Source of the DNA: Neoconidiobolus thromboides FSU 785
Lineage: Eukaryota; Entomophthoromycota; Entomophthoromycetes; Entomophthorales; Neoconidiobolaceae
Reading direction: 5' to 3'
NCBI GenBank assembly: GCA_025603075.1
Contig: MU626260.1
Span: 62,001 to 126,000, forward strand
DNA length: 64,000 nt
Made by a program: the position numbers and the translations under genes. Shown here piece by piece: positions 10,723 to 21,700 of this stretch (positions are counted from its first letter, which is position 1; every line of letters starts with the position of its first letter). The notes beneath the pieces were generated by a model. It had not been told where the DNA came from and made no database searches. It worked only from the letters and a program-made list of their open reading frames with translations.

Positions 10723-11799
10723 TTAGATATCTTTTTTATGATAAATTAGTCTATCTATAAAAGTAGGTTGGTCTTCATCACCACTTTTATGTAAAAGCAT
10801 TAACGCGAAGAATATTGGAAGGTGAATCAAACTAGCAAAAAATAAAGACCTTGCAAATTTGTCATTTGGTCGGGACCAAAAAGAGTAAGCTTTAACAGCC
10901 ATATAAATATTAATAATATTTGAGTCCAAAGCAAACCACCAAGTAGTAATACCAAACGCTGGGAAAGCTATAGAAATGGGTATCAACGCTAAAGCATATC
11001 TTAAAGAAACTCTTGCATTCAAGTTTGGATCTGTAACTGCCATCATTTGATAGCCAGCCTTAGAATAATCCGAACGTAAATTCCAAGCTAAAGAATTGAA
11101 ATGAGGAAATTGCCAAGCATACAACGATGCAGCTAACAACCAACTACCTACTCCAAGATCACCAGTACTAGCAGCCCAACCCATCATTGGCGGTATAGCG
11201 CCAACCACAGCTCCAACCCAAGTATTTATAATTGAATACCTTTTCAATGGTGTATATACTGAGGTATATAAAAAAATATTAGCTAAACCTAAAGCAGCAA
11301 CAGTAGGATTAACTAATTGATATAGGGTTGTTACTCCTAAGATGCCACTAGTAATTCCAAATGTGAATGCATGTTGAGGGGTAAGGGCATGTTTTACTAG
11401 CACTCGATTACGCGTTCTTGACATTTGAGCGTCATAAGGTATCTCTACCCATTGATTTAAAGAGTTAGCGCTACTGATGCATAATCCAGTTCCTACTGTT
11501 GTGTATAATAAGGTTGATAGTTCAGCTGCCCCTGGAGCTGCGGCATAACCACACATAGTTGATAATGCCACTAAACCTGCCAGTTTAGCCTTAGATAAAC
11601 CTTGATAACTTGTAATTAAATGTTGTAAATTTATACTTGGAGCAGGAGACCATCTTTCTGGACTCAAGTCTTTTGTTGGTAAAGCATTTGGCTGATCATG
11701 TAAATGGGATGCTTTTAAAATAGTATGTACATTCGGTTTTACTATTGATAGCGCAAGTTTTCTATTTAATGGTGCTTTTACTAGATTTAAATACCGCAT
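10723..11799 (-). CDS. COX10: Protoheme IX farnesyltransferase (haem O synthase), mitochondrial
   Basis: Transfers a farnesyl group to haem b to make haem O, the first step to haem A of cytochrome c oxidase; a mitochondrial inner-membrane UbiA-family protein. Single exon, 358 residues. The first aspartate-rich site is N115-x3-E119-x3-D123-x2-M-x-RTRNR, and the second region reads WNLRSDYSKAGYQMMAVTDP. Several hydrophobic helices follow one another from about residue 72 to the end. The basic N-terminus suits a mitochondrial presequence. The gene implies a respiring organism, which argues against anaerobic AT-rich fungi and microsporidia. It is shorter than yeast Cox10, mainly at the N-terminus. 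Confidence 0.93.
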   Translation of the reverse strand: MRYLNLVKAPLNRKLALSIVKPNVHTILKASHLHDQPNALPTKDLSPERWSPAPSINLQHLITSYQGLSKAKLAGLVALSTMCGYAAAPGAAELSTLLYTTVGTGLCISSANSLNQWVEIPYDAQMSRTRNRVLVKHALTPQHAFTFGITSGILGVTTLYQLVNPTVAALGLANIFLYTSVYTPLKRYSIINTWVGAVVGAIPPMMGWAASTGDLGVGSWLLAASLYAWQFPHFNSLAWNLRSDYSKAGYQMMAVTDPNLNARVSLRYALALIPISIAFPAFGITTWWFALDSNIINIYMAVKAYSFWSRPNDKFARSLFFASLIHLPIFFALMLLHKSGDEDQPTFIDRLIYHKKDI

Positions 11800-12019
11800 T
11801 TAAAAAAATAACCCAATTTTGTTAATCATTTTAATTATAAAATAGCTGCATATTTTGAATTTTTGTTCAAGTTTTTAATGTTATCTAAAAAAATATAAAA
11901 AAATTAAAATAATATAAAAGCATTTATTTTGGTAGTTAAATAATTGAATACAGCTGTATTCGATTTAGATCCATGACGTTATTAAAGGCTATATAATGAT
12001 TAAAATAATTAATACCATA

Positions 12020-13348
12020 TTATAATTTAGAAGTAGATAAAGCCGAAGAAGGAAGTTTTTTAGGATCAAAATTAGTACACACCTCCCTGACCCAAGTGGT
12101 ATAACGAGAAATTATCTAAACAATAAATAATAAATAATAAATAATAAATCCTATAATTAATGTTGAAACTTACATCGTCTCCACATAAGTCATTTTGTAC
12201 TAAACAAATATAAATGATTAGTTAGAATAATAAATATAGATGTGGTTTTACACTCATGGAATCCACCTTCAATGGTTTCAAATTTTAAGTTTGGTATTTT
12301 ATTATAAGCCTTTAATTTTCCATAGAAAGTTTTTGTTGCTTTATATTCAGTCACTTTATCAACATCTCCATGGGTAATATATAGATGAGGTACATTAATC
12401 TTTTTATATCTTTCTTTAAGCAATTCTCTTCCACCAATTACTAAATCTCTTACTAAACATGTTGTTAATTTATATTTCCAAATAAATTAGATTAATTACT
12501 TTGAAGTAATTGGTAAGTATCATACATCATCTCATCCTTTGCAGCTGCGTCTCTTATTTCTTGTACTCTAGATAAATGATCGAGGTCTAAGAATTTTAAA
12601 TTTAAACTTTTATTTTAAATAAAAAATTACCTATTGGTATCTTAAGCATTATCCACGGCATAACTTTACAAATAAGCTCTAAAATGGGTATAATAAAAGC
12701 GGGAGGACTTGATTCTTTAGCTACTTTTACGCAAGGGGCTATAACCAATTTTAAACTAAATTATTAGTGGTTTAAGTTACTTACAACCAATAAGCCCTCC
12801 ATAGATCTTATCCCGATATTTTCCTATTGCCAAGTAGTTCAAGGCACAGTTCCCGCCCTTTAATTTATTAACTAGGATAAATTATAATTGAACTTTTGCT
12901 TACCCAACTTTGAGCATACAATATCAAAGGTAGATTTTTATCTTCAATAGATTCAATAGTAGCATCGATATCTTTTAGTACTCTTAACAAACCTCTACCA
13001 CGTCCAAAAGTATTTTTAAGCTTTGCAGTGTAACCATGACCCACCTGGTCAAAACTGTAAATTTTATAACCATCTTTAAGGAAGTGTTGAAATATTGGGG
13101 TATAACGATTGCAATATTCTGCAAACCCATGGACAAAGACAATATTCCCAATTAGTTGTTTGTTCTCATCTAAAGGCTAATAAATTGTTAAAAAGCTTCA
13201 AGTAAAATAATACTATTACCATCCAAGTCTTGTAATAAATTTGGTCTTTTTCGTCATTAATACGATAACCTTCATAATACCGATAGCCTTCATCACTCAC
13301 CTTAATTTCTAAATTGTTACTGTTAGACAATTGAGTTGAGGCTTCCAT
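12020..13348 (-). CDS. Alpha/beta hydrolase, monoglyceride-lipase type
   Basis: Serine hydrolase resembling monoacylglycerol lipases (yeast Yju3, animal MGLL). Eight exons, all on the minus strand: 13220-13348, 12904-13176, 12785-12857, 12631-12738, 12500-12586, 12252-12452, 12174-12199, 12020-12115. They total 330 residues in one frame. The oxyanion motif is VFVHGFAEYCNRY, then FDQVGHG; the nucleophile is S133 in YAQSWGG across the second intron; the acid is in ITHGDVDKV and the histidine in GGFHE. The nucleophile elbow has Ala where this family has Gly (A-x-S-x-G). Exon 7 is only 26 nt. The least certain junction is the acceptor at 12739-12740, chosen because it restores G-S-P-C-V. Substrate is inferred only. 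Confidence 0.85.
12122..12149 (+). repeat. AATAAAT-type microsatellite inside an intron
   Basis: About four tandem copies of a 7-mer (AATAAAT) in the last intron of the hydrolase gene. Confidence 0.6.
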
Positions 13349-15460
13349 TTTTCCGATGATTAAAAAACAAAGTGACCATGATCATAGTTCTTATTTATAT
13401 TTTATTCTTTTTCCATGCCTTATTCCCCTAAACACCTCTTTTAAAAAACACTTGAATTTTAAAGCCAATTTTAAAGTTTAATTTGATATTTTTAATTTTA
13501 AACTATGGTTTTATAATAGATTAGCTAAATTAGGTAAATGGTTTGTAAATCGTTTTAAATTTTGGTTTGTGAAGATAAAAAATAGGAATTTTTAGAGCAT
13601 GTAATATATTAGTTTATCACTTAGAAAAATGAATTAACACTTTTTTTGATAAAAATATTGAAAGTTATTTTCATTTTAATAGCATTGTTATTTCTATCAG
13701 TAACTGCCATTTTCTCTAAAAAAATAGCGGTATACGTCAATGAATTTGATTTCCATTTTATTCCTTTATTTCCTACCCTTATTTTTTAGAAAGTTCATTT
13801 ATAGTCGTATCGATTTTTAATACACAGCAAGGTATCAACTTTATAATAATAGTTTAAAACAAGTGTTTCCCTTGCTTATAATAAGGATTTTATTTATGAT
13901 ATTATATTTTAATTTTGAAGAATGTTATAGACTTCATATATAACATCTAATTATCATTTTTTCAATTTTTACCATATGATTTACATTTCACATTTAAAAT
14001 TACAAAATTTACCGGATAATTAAAAATAAAAAGAATAAAGTTGATGTTTTAACGCCATCGAGCGGATGGTTATTATGTATGGTAACTTAAGAGGAAACAT
14101 GTTTTGGACTCTAATATTTGTTCATTATGATCATAATTCCAGAGGTTTTGATTGAATGCTAAATCTTTATTATTTTAGAACTTACACATATATGCCAGTA
14201 TATATTAGGACAAGATTATAACATTAAAAGATATCAAGAGAGCTTTAGTCAAAAAATATCTTGAAAGAGGATGAACTCCTCAATTGATTTATCAACTAAA
14301 AGTAAGAAGTGGTACAGATGACCGTGAGAAAGAAGAGGAAAATAAGGGTGATATATGAGGAGTAAACAGCTAATGACTTAAGCTCAATAATGTCCGCTTT
14401 TGATCTTATTAAATAAAAGCTAATAACTTTATGTTCCAACTTCTGAAGGTTAAATTACTAGATTATTTTACTATTGACTCTTTTCTCATAAATTCGATTG
14501 GCGATGACACTCGTACTTTTAAAAAAAATGAAAATGATAGCTTACGACTATGCTTATTAATACCTCTTACCTTATAGAAACAATAAGTTTATTTCCTAGG
14601 CATAATAAAATAATAACTTATTATTATCACTTTTATCTTTAGTAAATAAATAGTTGAACTTGAATATTTTAATAATAAATCTAGGGTTGTTTGTATTACT
14701 TACTCATTAAAATGAAGAGATACATAATAAAACGACTAATATTATACTGTTCTAATAGTACATTTATAAAAAAAATATTTTATTTTTTAAATAATTGTAT
14801 CGGTGTTTCTATTTATTAGTAACTTTTGATATCAATTGGTACTCTAAATTAATAAATTTCCGTGAAGTAAAGAAGCACTAGTTAATGGACCACTTCCCCA
14901 CATTATCAATTAATATTTGTTTAACTTAATAATTACTTGGGAGGATTTAGGTACTTTGAAGAATATTTTGAAAAAAACGGATTATTTTAAAAATTAGTCT
15001 TTGTTACTCATCATTAAATATTAACTTTATTTTAGACTTTAAATTCTTATAAATAAACATAGACTCTTGTACATTTTTAAAAATATAATAGATTGACATT
15101 TAAAAATAGTTTATTATTTAAAAATATACTTATTTTATTATTTTAATTTATTGTGTTCATGTATTTAAAGACTAAAAATTAATTAGAAAAGATGACTAAA
15201 GACAACTTAATTAAAATAAGTAATATTCAGTTTACTTCTTAAATTGTGAAATGAATTGTATTGTGTCCAAGTTTAAATAATATAATATTAAGTTCTTAAT
15301 TCTAGATAACTTAAAAAGATGATAAATTATAACTATTTACATCAAACATTTAGATTACTTAATAAAATAGAATATTTCATTAATTATATAATTGCTAGTT
15401 TAATTATATATTCGTTCGCTATAAAGATGTTAAAATAATTAAACTAAGGTGAGGATCCTG

Positions 15461-15637
15461 TATAAATAATAATTGCATTTAATTAACATCATACTTGTTT
15501 ATTTCATTTCATTTCAAGTCAATTTCCAAAATTATAACTTTTGAAAAGGTTTGAAAAGGTTGAACATGGCAATTCCTTTACCAAATATCACAATTAGTAT
15601 TCATGGGAACTATGCTTTTATTTACCATATTATATAA
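15461..15637 (+). other. Promoter-like stretch with a 23-codon ORF (gene relic?)
   Basis: TATAAATAAT at 15461 is followed about 100 nt later by an ATG at 15566 in good context (aacATGG) and 23 codons starting MAIPLPNITISIHG before TAA. Layout and base composition look like the start of an expressed gene, but I cannot extend the frame through a plausible intron. Either a decayed gene or chance. Confidence 0.2.
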
Positions 15638-16041
15638 ATATTCTTCAAATAAGTGATTGATAATAATCTTTTATTATTAAAATAGGTAATTAAGTTATAG
15701 TCCAGTTTAGAAATTAACTCACTCATAGAAAGTTGTTGCATATCATTTTAACATCTTTTATTCAAAAGATTATTAAAGATTTAAAACTTATAAGACTTTA
15801 AAAACAAAGAAACAAAAGTACAGGTTTTATTACAATTTATTCAATAGAAACATGAATATAAAAATAAACTATTCAAATGAAAATGATACAAAATAAACAT
15901 TGAAAACCTCAATTTTATAAGTAATTTTTGAAAAAATTTCATTTTAGATTAATAATACTTTAAAAACATAAGAATTGCTCATTAATTTTTAAATTTGAAA
16001 TTTTAAACTTTAAATTGTGACTGTCTATTGAAATAAGATAG

Positions 16042-16132
16042 AAATAAAATAAAACAAAAATAAAATAAAATAAAATAAAATAAAAATAAAATAAAATAAA
16101 ATAAAATAAAATAAAATAAAATAAAATAAAAA
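16042..16132 (+). repeat. TAAAA pentanucleotide microsatellite
   Basis: About 90 bp of nearly perfect TAAAA units with a few 6-nt variants. Confidence 0.9.
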
Positions 16133-16360
16133 GTTACTGACATACAATTAATAATCGGATACCATCATTATAAAAAGAAAGTGAATATTTAATAGCTTAT
16201 TTACATTAATATACAAAGCTAAAAATGAGAAAGTATTAGTAATGAACTTATTGATAATATTATTAATATAACAACATTTAGAATTGAACATCAATAATTG
16301 AGTACAACGAATTAGTTAAAAATGTAATATACAGAATTTGAGAAACATCATTAAATAATA

Positions 16361-16464
16361 TATGAGGATATTTTTTTGACTTCATCACTTCTTCTATCTT
16401 TTAAGCGCTATTTCAGTGGAAAAATCGTTAGTAAAATTCTTAAATACAAAAATACATTCCCATA
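16361..16464 (+). mobile_element. Short inverted-repeat element, copy 2
   Basis: Left end TATGAGGATATTTTTTTG, core AAGCGCTATTTCAGTGG, right end ATACATTCCCATA. Full length. Confidence 0.75.
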
Positions 16465-16655
16465 TGATTTATTAAATAACAAGAATAAATTTTATAATTT
16501 TAACAGTAGAAGTTATTATGTTTGAGGGAAATTTTTTATTCTCCTCCATTTATAAATCTCTCTCAAATTATTTGTTACATAGTTGAATAGGTAAATAAAC
16601 AGCTGTTTTTTAATTAAGTTTTAGGGTTTTCTTCTTTTTTATGAAACCAATTAAT

Positions 16656-16709
16656 TTTATATAGTTTATATAGTTTATATAGTTTATATAATTTATATAG
16701 TTTATATAG
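16656..16709 (+). repeat. Tandem 9-mer TTTATATAG, six copies
   Basis: Six head-to-tail units, the fourth reading TTTATATAA. Minisatellite in spacer DNA. Confidence 0.85.
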
Positions 16710-17233
16710 TTAATATGCTTGTTTAAAAAATTGAATAGCTTTTTATAAAAATAAGTAATGAGGCTATTTTTTTTTAAAATAATTAAAATTATTCCTACTT
16801 AGTGGCACCATCACAATAATTTATTATATAGATAATAGCTTTGTTTTTAACATTGATTGAATATAGTTGTCCGACTCAATAATTTTCAATTATAACTATT
16901 ATTTCATGGAAACTATTGATCTTAATGATTGGTGGAGTACTGTTTTCATTTAATTTATTGGTGTTAAAATGAACGTTGTTATCAAATGATGAATTTTAAT
17001 TAGTAAGTTACTCGCTATATTCAATATTTATGAAAATCAACCAATCAAATGAACCAAATTCCCTTTTCGAATTGGGAAAAGGAGCAAACCTAAAGTATAA
17101 ATTACTGCTCAAATTCAATCATTGTTTTTTACTTTTGTTAACAATCCATCCCTCGACCCATTCTTTGATAGAATTGCTGATAAATGAACATTAGTGTACA
17201 ATTTAATTAAAAAACAGCACTATCCCATCCATT

Positions 17234-17839
17234 ATGACATCTCAAATTAACCTATCTCATTACTCTACCTCAACTTCCACTATTGAACAACCTAGTGAAA
17301 TGACATTCCATTTACCTTATCATCAAAATATACTCAATTTGCCACTCCACAAGGTAAGGGCGAAACCTGGCCGTAAACCCAGTCCTTTGGAGCCAGCTAA
17401 TAAACGATTAGCACAGAACCGTATAGCGCAAAGAGCATATCGTGAGCGTAAAGAAAATCATTTAAGATATCTTGAGGAAAGAGTACATGCTTTAGAGATC
17501 ATTAACAGTGACCAAAACCATATGATCTTACGATTACAAAGAGAAAATCAGCAATTAAATTCACGTTTACAAACTTCATTACCAACCAATGAAACTACTT
17601 CATTGATACCATCTTCGCATTCAGGCGGAAGTTCTCCATTAAAAGAAGAATTTGGTTTTTATAATTCAAATTATAAAATGATCGGCTGTGCCGAGAAGTT
17701 GAATAAATTGAATGTACAACATCAAACTACTTTAATTAATAAAGAATGCTTTCGTCTCCCTGGCATCGATTCTTTACTTAAAGCCTCTACCACTTCGGAT
17801 GATGAAGACACTTATATATCAACTCGAATCTGGTCTTAA
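17234..17839 (+). CDS. bZIP transcription factor, Yap/Pap1-like
   Basis: Single-exon protein of 201 residues. The basic region N62-R-I-A-Q-R-A-Y-R70 has the fungal Yap signature (N-x-x-A-Q-x-A-[FY]-R), where other bZIPs carry Ala/Ser-Ala-x-x-Cys/Ser-Arg. The zipper has heptad Leu at 80, 87, 101 and 108 with Q94 in the break position. The segment KPGRKPSPLEP just before it is a common lead-in for this family. No C-terminal cysteine-rich redox domain of Yap1/Pap1 type is present, so oxidative-stress sensing cannot be inferred. The remainder is Ser/Thr-rich. Function: DNA-binding regulator; target genes unknown. Confidence 0.85.
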   Translation: MTSQINLSHYSTSTSTIEQPSEMTFHLPYHQNILNLPLHKVRAKPGRKPSPLEPANKRLAQNRIAQRAYRERKENHLRYLEERVHALEIINSDQNHMILRLQRENQQLNSRLQTSLPTNETTSLIPSSHSGGSSPLKEEFGFYNSNYKMIGCAEKLNKLNVQHQTTLINKECFRLPGIDSLLKASTTSDDEDTYISTRIWS

Positions 17840-18706
17840 AGAATGAAATTTTTTAGAAGATTTTAGTTTTATTAGGCTGTGCCAATTGAACTAAAGGTTC
17901 TATTAATTTATTTATTTAAGACCTTATTTTTTGATCTATTTGTTACTAAATTTTGATTAAGTTAATAAATTATTTCATCTGAATAATAATTTTTTTTACT
18001 TGTATTTTTTTTATTCATGTTCTAGTATTCATTGATTAAAAGTTAATATTGTTTTACTAAGCTTATGTAAGATTAGAATAATTGTTAAAATAAAATTATT
18101 TTATAAATAAAGATTAAATCCCATTTTGAAATATTTGAGTGGGAATAAAAATTATTATTTTTTTTAAAAAAGTTTGTATATTTTTTCAAAATATTGAAAA
18201 TGTTTTAAGGTGTCTTAACATTTAATATGATTAGTAAATAAATTAACTCAATTTTAATAAAATAAAACTTCAATTAAGTATTAAAATTTAAAAAAATTAA
18301 TAACTCAATTTTATATAACTCATTAACTGATCAGTGTTAATAAAATAATAATGAATATTAAGGTTTATAAATATTTTAAATAAAGGAGTAAAAATAAGTG
18401 TTCTTTAAATATTCTTATTCTTTTTATTTTAGGTCAAATAAGTAAAATTAATCGCTTTTTTTAATAATATTAAAAACTCGAGTTCTTTTAATAATATTAA
18501 AACTTGAATATTATTACTGTCTATCCAGTATAATAAGAACTATCGGATAAACACAAATCCAAATTAACTCATAAAGTAAAATCACATCAAAGTTTTCCAT
18601 CAACAATAAAAAATCAAATAATAATTATAAAATTTTATTTTTCAACCGAATACTTCATTATAATATTTTAAAAATTTACCTATTTTTCATTAACTTAATC
18701 TTATAA
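17840..18706. other. Convergent spacer
   Basis: 3' regions of the bZIP and SEC7 genes; homopolymer A/T runs, nothing else. Confidence 0.45.
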
Positions 18707-21700
18707 TTAAAATAGAACATTTCCTACTTTTTTTAAAAATTGATTCACTGCCAATCGAACTTCCATTTTATCAGTAAGAGAAACATCAACTGCAAGATAA
18801 TACAAAGATTTTAAATGAGGTAAAAATAAATTATATTCTACTTGAACTTGTTCATCATTGGGTACTTCTTCTTTCTCTCCTTTTTTATTCCAAGGTACAT
18901 TCCCTACATCTTTAAATATTTGTGCTACTAAATAAGACCAATTAGCAATATCTCTTTGTTTATTTGAATGTTCTTTGATTAATTCAATAAACAACATTAA
19001 GATTCTTTCACTTTCTTGTATCAATTCTGGGAACATTGGTTTGACTTGAAACTTGAATTCTGTATTATTGCTTTCATTTAATAAAGTGTCATAAGAATCT
19101 CCAAATTTAGTATATAAAGAATAGGCAATTTGTAGATAAATACTTAATGCTGATGTTTCTTGTCTTATTAAATGAGGTAATTGAGCTACATGATTATTAG
19201 ACCAAAGGTAATGTCTTAATTGTTTATGTTCATTAAATCTAGCTGCAAATTCAGCTGATCCTTTTAATAGTTTTAACCACTGTCTTGAAATGGTTGGTGG
19301 CATATTCATCATTGGATTACTATAATTTTTATTTTTATTATTATGAATTTCTTCTTCTTTATCAGAATATTGTGCAATTTCTCGTATCATATGTAATACC
19401 GATAAATGAACTCGACATTTTAATAATTCAGATTGTAAATCTATCTCTGGTTTATCATAATTATTATCATGATTTATTATCTTATTTTTACCATTAATAA
19501 ATTTAATATTCTCTTGAATTATTGCTTGTTTTTCATTATTAATTTCATCTTTTTCATTATTAATTTCATCTTTTTCATCATTAATTTCATCTTTTTCATA
19601 TTCATTTTCAAATGGAATATCATTATTAGATAAATGATTTTGATTTATTATTTCATTTTTATCATCTGTTTGTTTGTCTTCCATTGATTCTTGTGTGTTT
19701 TCATCAAATCCTTCAGGTAAAATTTCAAATAAATAATGAGGGGTTGTAATTTCAAAAAATTCATTTAAACATTTAGTTATTAAATTCCATAATTCCAATT
19801 CAAATCTAGCTGAATTATCAATAACAATAGCTTTAAAGATAGCTAAACCATGTTTTGTTAAATTATCATCTAAATGGAAGCTGAGTGTAGAAGCAATAAG
19901 ATGAAACATTTGTTCTAAAAATTCCATATTATTGGCCAAATCATGATAATATTCTTCAAATAAAGATATCAATAAAGTTAATGCTTTAACCCAAGTTTCT
20001 GATTCTTTACTCTTATTTTTAACTTTTAACTTTACATCATCAAAGATAGGTAATAGTACACTTCTTAAGATAGAATTCCAGAAATTAGGTGAATATAATT
20101 TACCACTTAATTTTAATGTTTCAAATAGTCGAATTAAACTTTCTTCTCTTAGACTATCAAAATGAGCATCGATAACAATTCTAGATAAACTTGATAATAC
20201 TGGGAACCATCTTAAAAATAACAAATCATCTTGTGATATCGTTTCATTATTATTATTAGTTTCATTGCTATTACTATTTTCTTCTTGAACTTTAAGAAAA
20301 GGTTCCACACATTGTTGAATTAATTCAATTGCTTCTAAGGCAATATCTTTAGATACTTTGTTAATACCAAATGAAACTAAACAATTGACACCATCTACAA
20401 ATCCAATCCCTAAAATAGAAAAATGTTGTTCAAATACTAATTTAACTAATTGGAAGGAAGCAGCTAACACCGATAAAGATGGATTATTAGCTGCTAAATT
20501 TCCTAAGACTGAAAATACCGATTTCCAACCAGATTTAATATTAGATGCTTTAGCAGTAACCATTTGAGATAATGATTGTAATATTAAATCTTGCATGTTA
20601 GGTGATAAATTATGTCTAGAAATATGTTCGAATGGTTTTAAAAAATCATGTTGAGTATGAAATTGACTTAATTCGGATCGTTCAAAAAATTTCATTGATA
20701 ACTGTCTTAAGGAATCGATAGCTAACGCAGCTACATGATGGTCTTCATGACAACCAACAGTATTAAAATAAGGTCTTAATATTTTCCAAATTTGTGTCCA
20801 TTCTAATCTTATACGTGTCATATTATAGTAAGTTATTTCCACTATTTTATGTAATGAAAAAGTACGCGGTCTTCCTGGATATCCTTCATCTACTTCTTGT
20901 AAAGATACATTACAAATAGCTCGATAAAAATGAATAATTGATAATCCATTGAAATTACTTGAATTTCCAAAGATTTTATCGATTGCTACTAAAAAAGATT
21001 GAGATCTCAATTCATTTAATTTTTCACTAAAATTAAGTTGAGATCTTAATTGTTCAATTAAAGATAAATCTTGAGATAAAGCTAGAGGTCCTCCTGTTAA
21101 TCTTCTTGTTGATGTAGTTACTTTACCATCAATTGATAAAGATCTTCTTGTATGTGTTGATGTTGTTTTATCTCTTGAAGATATTCTTGATGGGGACTCA
21201 GATTGATCACCAAATAAATGTAATTGCTCCATTCTAGAAATAGCCTCTAATATTAATTCCCAAGATTCATCTAAATATTCTCCATAAATATAAGCTAAAT
21301 TAGTTAGTGTTTTAATACATTGAATACTTTTTGGACGCATTGAATCAATTTTATTAATTGATGTAAATTTTACTAGTGCTGATATAAATGCGTTTCTCTC
21401 GATTTCCATATAATATAAACAACTAATCCTTATTGCTCCTGAAAAACCTTCTAAACATAATTCAATTGATTCTTCATTAATTTCCCTTTCACTTAAATTG
21501 TCATTATTGATGTCATTAATTTCTTCAAATATTCTAGATAAAGCAGCAATTACTGGATACCAAGCAATAGCAAACATTGGTTTAACATGATCGGAATGGG
21601 TAGCTGATAAAAATAAATTCGATTGTTTACTTGAATCTTGGCCTTGGAATAAAGATACTAATTTCTTTTGTAAAAAAGCAGTTTCTTGATGATATCTTAT

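Larger units (their letters stand above)
13349..17233. other. Gene-free stretch of 3.9 kb
   Basis: Low-G+C DNA without a convincing gene. Contents: a slightly richer patch near 14190-14340 whose frames are broken, a promoter-like stretch near 15461-15637, two microsatellites and one inverted-repeat element (listed separately). It ends in the 5' region of the bZIP gene. Confidence 0.5.

Noticed and set aside
14190-14340. Patch that looks weakly coding
   Set aside because: All frames are broken by stops within about 45 codons and no family was recognised; may be decayed coding DNA but cannot be supported.
16042-16132. Tandem TAAAA array considered as a CRISPR-like or origin repeat
   Set aside because: Pure pentanucleotide microsatellite without spacers; ordinary for this base composition.
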